Shown: positions 17,991 to 25,869 of the stretch, one piece after another
How the letters are laid out: each line of letters opens with the position of its first letter
How positions within the stretch are numbered: position 1 is the first letter of the stretch
From: a bacterium
GTDB taxonomy: Bacteria > Zhuqueibacterota > Zhuqueibacteria > Zhuqueibacterales > Zhuqueibacteraceae
Direction of reading: 5' to 3'
DNA length: 59,936 nt
Assembly (NCBI GenBank): GCA_023150945.1
Contig: JAKLJX010000033.1
Span: 1-59,936, forward strand
The notes under the pieces: generated by a model
Database searches by the model: none
Told to the model about the DNA's origin: nothing
What the model saw: the letters and a program-made list of their open reading frames with translations, nothing else
Position numbers and translations under genes: made by a program

Positions 17991-19313
17991 TCAAGCATAA
18001 CGAATCCATCTGATGACTTCCGGCAGCGTGGGCCGTTTGCCGTACATCAACACACCGACGCGAAAAATCTTGCCGCTCAGCCACACGCAGCCGATCAGCG
18101 TCAGCACCATCAACATGATCGACAACGCGATCTCCCACGGCGTCACGGTTTCGAGCGCGATGCGAGTCATCATGGTGATGGGGGCAAAAAAGGGGATCAT
18201 CGAGAGCACTTGCGTGGCCGGCGCCGTGGGGTTGTTGATGATGTAGATGCTGGAGAGAAACGCCACCACGAACACCAGCGTGATCGGCATCGCCAGGTGC
18301 TGGGCATCCTGGTCGGAATTCACCAGCGAGCCGACGCCGGCATAGAGCGAGGCATAGAGAAAATATCCCAACACGAAGAACAAGACGAAAAAGCCGAGCA
18401 CCGCAACCGGAATTTGGGTTAGCTCCATGCCCGGTCCGGCTGGGGCGCCGAACATGGCGGCGAGCGAGATGCCGTAGAGCGACACCAGGCCGGCCACCGT
18501 GGCCCAGATCAGAAATTGCAGCAGGCCCATGGCGCCGACGCCGAGCAGCTTGCCGGCCATAAGATAGAAAGGCTTCACCGAAGAAATGACCGATTCCACC
18601 ACGCGCGACGTCTTTTCCTCCAGCACGCTGCGCAGGATGATGGTGCCGTAGAGAATCATCGCCATGTAAAGGAAAAAGCACAGAATCCAGGCCACCACCA
18701 CCTTCATTTCACTTTCTTTCTGCTCCCGGCCTTCCTCGCTGAGCTTGAAAGCCTCCAAATCGACCGGCCGCATCAGCGTGCGGATGCGATCGCCATCCAG
18801 ACCGGAGCGTGCCAGCCGCTGATCGATGACGGCCTTGGTGATGGCATCCTCGATCGCCTCATTCTTGCGGAAATCGCTGGCCGTCTGGCCGTAGATTTCG
18901 GCGTGATTGTTTGCATAGATGCCGGCCTCGAGCAAAACGTAGTAATCCAGATCACCGGCGGCGATGCGCTCCGCCAGTATTTTCTTGGTGACGTCCAGAT
19001 TCGGGACCGTCTCGACTTTTTCCAGTAGAAACAGGCGCACGCCCGCGGGAGTGGTGGCGTCGAGATATTTTTCCAAACCGGCAAACAGGTCGCCGGTGCC
19101 GTCCACCACACCGACTTTCTTGATTTCCTCCGAAGTGGCCGTGGCCAGCCAGATTTGCACGCCAAAGAGGCCGATAATGAACACCGGCATGAGCACCGTG
19201 CCGATGAGGAAGCCCTTGGTCTTGACGCGCGAGAAAAACTCCCGGCGCATGACCGTGAACATTTTGGTGAGACTGCCGCCCATGCCGGAGGCGGCGATCG
19301 GGGTCGAGGTCAT
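17991..19313 (-). CDS. ABC-2 type transporter permease (NatB-like)
   Basis: The 440-residue protein has one N-terminal span (MRREFFSRVKTKGFLIGTVLM), a large extracytoplasmic loop and five or six C-terminal spans, as in NatB/YhaP-type export permeases. The start ATG 19313 follows AAGGGAG, which overlaps the stop region of the ATPase gene, so the two genes form a two-gene operon 12 bases apart. The partner ATPase lies immediately upstream. NatAB of Bacillus exports Na+, but many homologues have unknown substrates, so export of ions or small toxic compounds is all that can be said. Confidence 0.88.
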   Translation of the reverse strand: MTSTPIAASGMGGSLTKMFTVMRREFFSRVKTKGFLIGTVLMPVFIIGLFGVQIWLATATSEEIKKVGVVDGTGDLFAGLEKYLDATTPAGVRLFLLEKVETVPNLDVTKKILAERIAAGDLDYYVLLEAGIYANNHAEIYGQTASDFRKNEAIEDAITKAVIDQRLARSGLDGDRIRTLMRPVDLEAFKLSEEGREQKESEMKVVVAWILCFFLYMAMILYGTIILRSVLEEKTSRVVESVISSVKPFYLMAGKLLGVGAMGLLQFLIWATVAGLVSLYGISLAAMFGAPAGPGMELTQIPVAVLGFFVLFFVLGYFLYASLYAGVGSLVNSDQDAQHLAMPITLVFVVAFLSSIYIINNPTAPATQVLSMIPFFAPITMMTRIALETVTPWEIALSIMLMVLTLIGCVWLSGKIFRVGVLMYGKRPTLPEVIRWIRYA

Positions 19314-19325
19314 GAGTCTGCTCCC

Positions 19326-20222
19326 TTAATTCGATTTCACCACGGCCAGAAAGATCTCGTGCAGCGAGGGTTCGGTGACTTCAAAGCGCGAAATGTCGGC
19401 AGATTCGAGCGCGCGCCGCAAAAAGGCCTTGGGCGTCACCGCCGCGGCCAGCGTGACTTCGACGTACTGGCCGTAATCATTGTAGCGCTCGACCAGCGAC
19501 TGATCTCGCAGGTAATCCGCCCGGCCACTGTAGGAAAGAATGATGCTCTTGGGGCCGAAGCTTTGCCGGATGTCGGCGAGGCTGCCTTCCAGCATCTTGC
19601 GGCCGCGGTTGATCAGGCAAATGGCATCGCACAGGCGCTCGGCCTCGTGCATTTGGTGGGTGGAAAAGAGAATCGAGGCGCCGCGTTTTTTCTGCTCGAG
19701 CATTACGTCCTTCACCAGTTCCACATTGAGCGGATCCAGCCCCATGAACGGCTCGTCCAGAATGATCAAATCGGGCTGATGCAGAACCGTGGTCAGAAAT
19801 TGGATCTTTTGCTGGTTGCCTTTGGAGAGTTCCTCGACTTTCTTGTCGCGCACGCCCGTCATTTCGAAGCGTTCCAGCCAATACTGCATGCCCGCCTGGA
19901 TTTGCCGGCGCTTCATGCCCTTCAGCTCGCCGAAAAACTCGAGCGCCTCGTGCACTTTCATTTTGCGGTACAGCCCGCGTTCCTCCGGCAGATAGCCGAC
20001 GCGGTCACGCATCGTCAGGGAATTGGGCCGGCCGGCGATGTGAATGGTGCCGGCATCCGGCAGGATGATCTCCATGATCATGCGCAAGGTCGTGGTCTTG
20101 CCCGCGCCATTGGGCCCGAGGAAACCATACATCGTTCCCGGCGGCACATGGAAGCTCAACTCCTTCACGGCTTCGACTTGGTCGAAGGTCTTGGAGATGT
20201 TATCGAGACGCAGTGTGTCCAT
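19326..20222 (-). CDS. ABC transporter ATP-binding protein (NatA-like)
   Basis: The 298-residue ATPase has Walker A GPNGAGKTT, the signature LSKGNQQK (NatA-like variant in place of LSGGQ) and Walker B LIILDEPFMGLDP, followed by the switch His in STHQMHEAE. The C-terminal extension of about 80 residues is typical for this subfamily. ATG 20222 begins the usual DTLRLDNISKTF sequence; GTG 20258 is an in-frame alternative. It couples ATP hydrolysis to the permease encoded just downstream on the same strand. Confidence 0.92.
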   Translation of the reverse strand: MDTLRLDNISKTFDQVEAVKELSFHVPPGTMYGFLGPNGAGKTTTLRMIMEIILPDAGTIHIAGRPNSLTMRDRVGYLPEERGLYRKMKVHEALEFFGELKGMKRRQIQAGMQYWLERFEMTGVRDKKVEELSKGNQQKIQFLTTVLHQPDLIILDEPFMGLDPLNVELVKDVMLEQKKRGASILFSTHQMHEAERLCDAICLINRGRKMLEGSLADIRQSFGPKSIILSYSGRADYLRDQSLVERYNDYGQYVEVTLAAAVTPKAFLRRALESADISRFEVTEPSLHEIFLAVVKSN

Positions 20223-20450
20223 GTGAGTGCTTTCGTTGTTGAACGGATTAGTCTCCACAAAACTGACGGAGAGCTTTTACGGGAAAAACCTTCAAACGCT
20301 TGCCGCCATTGGTTGCACCTGCAAAGCAGTGAAATTCGAAACCGGCGCAAGGTAATCATTGGACAATCCAGTTGCAAATGAAGCCCTCGCGTTTTAGTTT
20401 CGGCTTCCAACAAAAAACAACCTGCTCTCCAATACAAGGGAAGACGTCAA

Positions 20451-21623
20451 ATGATCTCTCTGTGCCAACCTGAAGCGCCGCGCCGGCCGGCGTGGGTGGA
20501 AATCGATCTGCCACAACTGCGTCGCAATCTCGCCCTCATTCGCGCCGATCTGCCGCCGGGTTTGCGCTGGTGCTCCGTCGTCAAAGATCAAGCCTATGGT
20601 CACGGCGCCGTGGAAATAGCCCGGGCAACGGTCGCGGCCGGTGCAGCGTGTCTCGCGGTGGCCACGCTCGACGAGGCGCTGGAGCTGCAGCACGCCCGCG
20701 TGCCGGCGCCGGTTCTGATCTTTGGCGAGCGGCCCGCCGCCGAGCTGGATGCTTGCGTGCGCCACGGATTTCAAATCTTTGTCAATGACGCGCAACCAGC
20801 CGCGCAGCTTGATCAACTCTGCCGAAAACACAACCGGCTCGCCGAGGTGCACGTTGAAATCGACACCGGCCTGAATCGCTACGGCGTGCGCTGGACCGAG
20901 GCGCCGCCGGTCGTCAGCGCGATCCGCCAGCATGCCAATCTGCGGCTGGCCGGATTGATGACGCACTTTGCCATGTCCGACGAGTTGGACAAGACTTTCG
21001 CGCTCGAACAGTTGCGGCGCTTTGACGAGGCGGTGCAACGAATTCGCCAGGCGGGAGTCTTATTGGGCGATTCCCAACCGGGTGGGCCGCTGCTGCATGC
21101 CTGCAACACCGGCGGTTATCTCGATCTTCCCCAGGCCCATTTTGATCTGGTGCGCATGGGGATTCTGCCGCTCGGCGTGTATCCTTCACAAGTGTGCCGG
21201 CGCGTGCCGGGTTTGGCGCCGGTGCTGTCGGTGAAGACGCGGGTGGCGGCGATCAAGACCATTGCTGCCGGTGACACGGTTGGGTACGGTATGCGCTATC
21301 GCGCGGAATCGCCGCGCACCATAGCCGTACTCCCGCTCGGTTATGGCGACGGTTTTCCGCGCGTGCGCAACCTCGGCCAGGTGTTACTGCACGGCCGCCG
21401 CGCGCCCATCATCGGCGGCAACGCGATGGATGCGATGATGATCGACATCAGCGACATTCACCAAGCGCGGCTGTGGGATGAAGTTGTCATCCTGGGCCGG
21501 CAGGGCACGGAGGAAATCTCAGTGCATGAGCTGGCGGCGTGGGGCGGAACCGTCTCGTACGATATCATGACGCGGTGGAGCGTGCGCCTGCCGCGCGTGT
21601 ACCGCGAGTCGGCGGCGGCGTGA
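20451..21623 (+). CDS. alr: Alanine racemase
   Basis: The 390-residue PLP enzyme makes D-alanine for peptidoglycan. The PLP lysine is Lys45 in VVKDQAYGHG. The family usually reads VVKANAYGHG, so the DQ pair is a mild oddity. The second catalytic residue, Tyr, is in VGYGMRY near residue 279, and the fold-type III barrel and C-terminal beta domain are complete. The ATG begins a run of polar residues before the core WVEIDLPQLRRN. It is divergent from the ABC genes and convergent with efp, separated from it by a terminator. Confidence 0.95.
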   Translation: MISLCQPEAPRRPAWVEIDLPQLRRNLALIRADLPPGLRWCSVVKDQAYGHGAVEIARATVAAGAACLAVATLDEALELQHARVPAPVLIFGERPAAELDACVRHGFQIFVNDAQPAAQLDQLCRKHNRLAEVHVEIDTGLNRYGVRWTEAPPVVSAIRQHANLRLAGLMTHFAMSDELDKTFALEQLRRFDEAVQRIRQAGVLLGDSQPGGPLLHACNTGGYLDLPQAHFDLVRMGILPLGVYPSQVCRRVPGLAPVLSVKTRVAAIKTIAAGDTVGYGMRYRAESPRTIAVLPLGYGDGFPRVRNLGQVLLHGRRAPIIGGNAMDAMMIDISDIHQARLWDEVVILGRQGTEEISVHELAAWGGTVSYDIMTRWSVRLPRVYRESAAA

Positions 21624-21809
21624 AACTGCCGCAAGGCGCCGGGCAGGTGTGCCGAGGGAGCTGCAAAGCTGGGCATCCTGCGCTTTCTCGTGCAACGCCT
21701 TCAGGAGTGGTGGAGGAAGCACCACCGACTGGCTTCGTTGGATTGCCCCTCGCTGGCCACGCAAATCAACCGTTGGCGGAAGATCGCGTTGTGCGCCTGC
21801 CGAAAAACA

Positions 21810-21838
21810 AAAAAGCAACGGCATGGCCGCTGCTTTTT
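21810..21838 (-). terminator. Rho-independent terminator of efp, also facing alr
   Basis: AAAAAGCAACGGC (21810-21822) and GCCGCTGCTTTTT (21826-21838) pair around a three-base loop with one imperfect pair, which becomes a G-U wobble in the minus-strand RNA. On that strand the hairpin runs into a T-rich tract (TTTTTTGTTTTT). It can serve both convergent genes. Confidence 0.85.
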
Positions 21839-21868
21839 CTTCACGCTGTGGTTGGGCGGTGAAACGGC

Positions 21869-22429
21869 TTACTTCACACGCTCCAGATATTTCCCCGTCC
21901 GGGTGTCGATTTTGATGCTGTCCCCCTCCTTCACGAACAGCGGCACCTGCACCTTGGCGCCGGTCTCGATCACCGCGTTCTTCATGACGCCGGTGGCGGT
22001 GTCGCCCTTCACCGCAGGCTCGGCCTCGACAATCTTGAATTCGATGAAAAACGGCAGCTCCGCGGAGATGGCCTTGCCTTCGTAGAACATGACGTGGCAA
22101 AGATTGCCCTCCTTCAGGAAGCGCTTCTGCTCACCCAACAAATTGGCCGGGATGAAGGTCTGTTCGTAGGTTTCGGCGTCCATGAAATAGAGATTGCCCT
22201 CGGACTCATACAGATACTGCATGTCCTTCTCTTCGAGCAGCACCTCTTCGATCTTGTCGGACATACGGAAGGTGTGATCGATGACCCGGCCGCTTTTGGC
22301 GTGTTTCAACTTCGTGCGCACCATCGCGCGCCAGTTGCCCGGATTGAAATGTTGAAACTCGACGATGACCCAGACATCATTGTTGTGCAGAATGGCCATG
22401 CCATTGCGAAAATCAGAAGCTGCTGCCAT
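21869..22429 (-). CDS. efp: Elongation factor P
   Basis: The 186-residue protein has the three beta-barrel (KOW/OB) domains of EF-P, which relieves ribosome stalling at polyproline. ATG 22429 with AGGAG eight bases upstream is chosen over the longer frame. The loop that enters the peptidyl-transferase centre reads NPGNWRAMVR (residues 29-38). The residue that is Lys34 (beta-lysylated) or Arg32 (rhamnosylated) in well-studied EF-Ps is Asn32 here, with Arg two places later. It therefore may act unmodified or use a different modification. It lies 43 bases downstream of the transglycosylase gene on the same strand. Confidence 0.95.
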   Translation of the reverse strand: MAAASDFRNGMAILHNNDVWVIVEFQHFNPGNWRAMVRTKLKHAKSGRVIDHTFRMSDKIEEVLLEEKDMQYLYESEGNLYFMDAETYEQTFIPANLLGEQKRFLKEGNLCHVMFYEGKAISAELPFFIEFKIVEAEPAVKGDTATGVMKNAVIETGAKVQVPLFVKEGDSIKIDTRTGKYLERVK

Positions 22430-22472
22430 GAAAAAGACTCCTGTGGTTCGGTTATGGAGCAAGACGTTGTTT

Positions 22473-23453
22473 TCAATTTTGCAGGTGCAATGAATCCGGC
22501 GCTGCCCGCATGCTGTCGCCGGCGGCCGGCACCGGCACCGGCGTGAGCACCACCGGCGGCAGTGAATCCGCCGCTTGCATCATCTGCAGGGCTTCAGCAG
22601 TATCGCTCTCGGCCACTGCGGGAACCGCCGGTTGCTGACCGCCGCGCGGCACCAGCGTCACACCCGCCGCTGCCAGCGCCTGGGCTTGCGCCGGTGTGAT
22701 CAGGCGATGCAGTTGCAGCAGCCAGAGCACGCGCTGCTGCATGCGCTGGCAGGCCTTGGGCCGGCGGTAGGGATTGAAGTATCTGGGATTCGGCAGCATG
22801 CCGGCCAGCAACGAGGCTTCCGCCCAATCGAGCGCGGCCGCCGGCTTGCCGAAATAGTAACGCGCCGCCGCTTCCGCGCCATAGATGCCGTCGCCCCATT
22901 CAATCACGTTGAGATAGAGTTCGAGAATCCGCGCTTTGGAGAGCGCCTTTTCGATCCGGCGCGTCACGATCATTTCACGCACTTTGCGCCGCAGCGTTTT
23001 TTGCCGATGCAGGAAGGCGTTGCGCGCGAGTTGCATAGTGATGGTGCTGGCGCCGCGCACGTAGCGGCCTTGCTCGAGATTCTTTTCGAACGATTCCCTC
23101 ATCATCTCGAGATTGAAGCCCTGGTGCTGATAAAACTGATCGTCCTCGCTGACGATGACGGCCTGTTTTAGTTTTTGTGAAATCCGCGCCGACGGCACCC
23201 ACAGGCGGATGGGCGAATGCAAACGCCGCTCCCAATCAATCTTGCCGGCACGCGCCGTGGAGTCCGGCTGATAGGCACGAATCGCTTCCTCGTCGGGCAG
23301 GCCGCCGAAAAGCCACCACCACCCGCCCGCCAGCACGAGCAGCACCGCGAGCGCCACAAAACAAAAACGCCGCTGGCGCGGGCTGAGTTTGCGCAGCGGC
23401 GAAAAGGGTGAGCCATTCCGCCCGGCAGCGGACGCGAGAACGTCGTCATTCAT
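22473..23453 (-). CDS. mtgA: Monofunctional peptidoglycan transglycosylase (GT51)
   Basis: The 326-residue protein polymerises lipid II into glycan strands. It has a short cytoplasmic N-terminus, one membrane span (residues 31-50) and a GT51 domain. Catalytic Glu103 is in EDDQFYQHQG, followed by RGASTITMQLARN (133-145), the second Glu in RKVRE (160) and ILELYLN (176-182). It lacks a transpeptidase domain. The last 90 residues are a Pro/Ala-rich tail beyond the usual MtgA length. Ribosome site evidence is weak. It sits between a winged-helix gene and efp in a likely operon. Confidence 0.93.
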   Translation of the reverse strand: MNDDVLASAAGRNGSPFSPLRKLSPRQRRFCFVALAVLLVLAGGWWWLFGGLPDEEAIRAYQPDSTARAGKIDWERRLHSPIRLWVPSARISQKLKQAVIVSEDDQFYQHQGFNLEMMRESFEKNLEQGRYVRGASTITMQLARNAFLHRQKTLRRKVREMIVTRRIEKALSKARILELYLNVIEWGDGIYGAEAAARYYFGKPAAALDWAEASLLAGMLPNPRYFNPYRRPKACQRMQQRVLWLLQLHRLITPAQAQALAAAGVTLVPRGGQQPAVPAVAESDTAEALQMMQAADSLPPVVLTPVPVPAAGDSMRAAPDSLHLQN

Positions 23454-23506
23454 TGTTCATCGACGGCAGAGAGGATTCGTCCGGGCTCGCAGGCACGCCG
23501 GAGCTC

Positions 23507-23710
23507 TCATTTCGCTTTCAGACTGATTTTGTAGCTCGCCTTGTTCTTGGCAATCTCAATATTGTCTTCGCGCGCCAGCCAGCCGAGCGCCAGCCACAGC
23601 ATTTTGTCGTCCGCGCCGGTCGCCCTCTTCAGATTCGTCGGCGTCATGTCCTGCTGACCCTGCAGGGCGTTCCAAATTTTACCGGCGATTTGACCGATTT
23701 CTCCAGTCAT
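23507..23710 (-). CDS. Small winged-helix protein (DUF2582-like)
   Basis: The 67-residue product matches the small winged helix-turn-helix family in which a conserved GEIGxxAGxIWxxL helix opens the domain, followed by a recognition-like helix and a two-strand wing ending in KISL. Members are predicted DNA-binding or protein-interaction modules of unknown role. ATG 23710 follows AAGGAGG at ideal distance; a GTG three bases earlier is less likely. It is the first gene of a possible operon with mtgA and efp, and a promoter lies at 23885-23913. Confidence 0.75.
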   Translation of the reverse strand: MTGEIGQIAGKIWNALQGQQDMTPTNLKRATGADDKMLWLALGWLAREDNIEIAKNKASYKISLKAK

Positions 23711-23884
23711 CACTCCTCCTTATGACTTTGTATCATTGCATTCAGCGGGAATCCTCAACCTCGGTTCACGATCAGCCAGCCAGACGCCTGCTCGTGATGG
23801 GCACAATCGCCACGATGCTGCAAACACGCGAACAACGCAAAGCGAGAATTCAATAGGCCGCAGGTGTTTTTCAAAACGGCGTAT

Positions 23885-23913
23885 GATATAGTGATTTGTC
23901 CCAGGAAAGTCAA
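23885..23913 (-). promoter_or_regulatory. Sigma-70-like promoter for the winged-helix/mtgA/efp genes
   Basis: On the minus strand TTGACT (23913-23908) and TATATC (23890-23885) are 17 bases apart. Transcription would begin near 23878, giving a leader of about 170 nt before ATG 23710. It matches the consensus seen at 2939-2967 and 32595-32623. Confidence 0.55.
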
Positions 23914-23921
23914 GCTTTTTT

Positions 23922-25796
23922 TCAGATTTGCAGGAGGCGGGACAGCAGTTCACCGGCATCGGCAAAGCGTTTTGCCGGCTGCTTTTGCAGCGCTTGCAGC
24001 AGCACCTGTTGCAGGCCGGCCGAAACCGCCGGTGCAATCACACCCGGTGCGGCTGGATTCTCGTTCACGATGGCATAAGCCAGCGCATACAAATTCTCTC
24101 CCTGAAACGGCCGGCTGCCGGTGAACAGCTCGTACAGCACCACGCCCAGGGAGAAGACGTCGCTGCGCCGATCGACTTCCAGGTTGCTGATCTGCTCGGG
24201 CGACATGTAGGCCGGCGTGCCGAGCATCTGGCCGGCCTGAGTGAGACGCAGACCCGCCTGCTCGCGCCGTGCAATGCCGAAATCCAGCAGCTTGACGACT
24301 TGCTGGGAATTGACGATGATGTTGCTCGGCTTGAGATCACGATGGATGAGGCCGGCGGCATGCGCGGCGGCGAGCGCCGTGGCGATTTGCCGCGCGACGG
24401 CCAGCTTCCGGCTGAAATCGTTATGTGGCTGACTCGCCCACGCATCCAGCGGCAAACCTTCCACATATTCCATACACAAACAGGGCGCGCCGTCGACAAA
24501 CTCCACGGCATAAATGATGGCAATATTCGGGTGGTTGAGTTGGGAAAGCGCGCGCGCCTCCGCCAGCAGGCGGGCGCGCTGCGCCGGCTCATGCCCAAGC
24601 TCCGGCGGCAGCACTTTGATCGCTGCCCGCCGCTGCAGATGTACGTCACGCGCGCAGTAGACGACGCCCATGCCGCCGCGCGCAATCTCATAAAGAATTT
24701 CATAAGCGCCGATCCGATCACCCGGCTGCAGCGGCAAGGTCACCGCGATCGTGCCGGCTGCAGTCGCTGACTCGACTTGTGCAAGGGCGCCGGGCAGGGC
24801 GGCCAGCCAGTTCTGGAACAATGGCGAACGCAGTTGCAGCGTCTCGCCGGTCTCAGCAAGCAGGCCGAGAGCGCGCAGAGTTTGCAGCGCGATGCGTTCC
24901 ACCGCAGTAGTGGCGAGCGCCTCGGCCGGCAGACTCTGGCGGGCGCAGCGCTGCAGCAACGCCTGTTCGACCGGCTGCAGGCTTTGGTAATCGACTTGAA
25001 AAAAATTGCGCAGCGTTTCATCGTGCTGCATGCTGGCCAGAGCGGCATCGAATTCGCCCAACTCCAGCGTGCGCTTGGCCAGCACTTGCAGCAGAAAGGG
25101 ATGGCCGCCGGTGCAGGCAAAGAGTTGTGCCTGCACGGCAACGTCAAAATCAGCCTGTGCGGTGAGGCGGCGGGCTTCCTCTTCTGAGAAAGGAGAAAGG
25201 TAAAGCGGCGGCGTGAAGCCGTGCAGAAAGGGTGAGGTTTCAGCGGCCTCGAACGTTTCCAGGCGCGCCAAGCGGCGGGTGGCGGTCAACAGGCAGCGGA
25301 CGGCCTCGCTGCCCTGCAGCACGCGGCGCAAGCGCGCCAGCAGCGGCGCATCGTTCTGTGCCAGCGCGAGCAGGGCTTCTCCTTCGTCACACAGCAGCAG
25401 CAGTCTTTTGTTGTGCGAGCGCGTTGTGCTTTGCAGGCGCCGCAGGATTTCGGGAGTGGACAACTTCTCCCATTGGCGGTCGCAGTCGAAACGGTCGCGG
25501 GCCTCATCGAGGCCGGCGAGCAAGCTCTCGCGCAGGGTGTCGTCATCAACCGCGCCTTCCAAATCCCAATACAGCGGGAGGTAAACGGGATCGGCAGCGC
25601 GCAGCACGCGGCGCTCGAGCTCGCGCAGCAGCGAAGTCTTGCCCATGCGGCGCAGACCCGCGATCCACACCGCCGCGCGCGGGCCGTGCAACAATTCGTC
25701 GATCAATGCCGCGCGGCCGAAGAATTTCTCGCCGCGCACCCATTGGCCAATTACGAAGGGATGGGATTGCGTCATCATATTCGGAGCCAATACCAT
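23922..25796 (-). CDS. Fusion protein: STAND/AAA-like ATPase plus Ser/Thr protein kinase
   Basis: The 624-residue cytoplasmic protein joins two enzymes. Residues 20-240 form a P-loop ATPase: an FFGR entry motif, Walker A GLRRMGKTS (47-55) and Walker B RLLLLCDEG (131-139). Residues about 240-345 look like a helical extension. Residues 365-620 are an intact Hanks-type kinase: glycine loop IARGGMGVVY, Lys394, HRDLKPSN (485-492), DFG (505-507) and GTPAYMSPEQ (526-535). No membrane span is present. The ATPase resembles the C-terminal domain of the upstream gene product (GARRIGKTS), suggesting partnership or duplication. It is the last gene of a three-gene operon, 73 bases after the preceding gene. 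The substrate is unknown. Confidence 0.88.
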   Translation of the reverse strand: MVLAPNMMTQSHPFVIGQWVRGEKFFGRAALIDELLHGPRAAVWIAGLRRMGKTSLLRELERRVLRAADPVYLPLYWDLEGAVDDDTLRESLLAGLDEARDRFDCDRQWEKLSTPEILRRLQSTTRSHNKRLLLLCDEGEALLALAQNDAPLLARLRRVLQGSEAVRCLLTATRRLARLETFEAAETSPFLHGFTPPLYLSPFSEEEARRLTAQADFDVAVQAQLFACTGGHPFLLQVLAKRTLELGEFDAALASMQHDETLRNFFQVDYQSLQPVEQALLQRCARQSLPAEALATTAVERIALQTLRALGLLAETGETLQLRSPLFQNWLAALPGALAQVESATAAGTIAVTLPLQPGDRIGAYEILYEIARGGMGVVYCARDVHLQRRAAIKVLPPELGHEPAQRARLLAEARALSQLNHPNIAIIYAVEFVDGAPCLCMEYVEGLPLDAWASQPHNDFSRKLAVARQIATALAAAHAAGLIHRDLKPSNIIVNSQQVVKLLDFGIARREQAGLRLTQAGQMLGTPAYMSPEQISNLEVDRRSDVFSLGVVLYELFTGSRPFQGENLYALAYAIVNENPAAPGVIAPAVSAGLQQVLLQALQKQPAKRFADAGELLSRLLQI

Positions 25797-25869
25797 TTTC
25801 CGCCGGCGCGGCAGCGGCCAATCTCGGAGCTCCGGTCGCCGCGTTGCGCCCAGCCTCGAATTTCCACGT

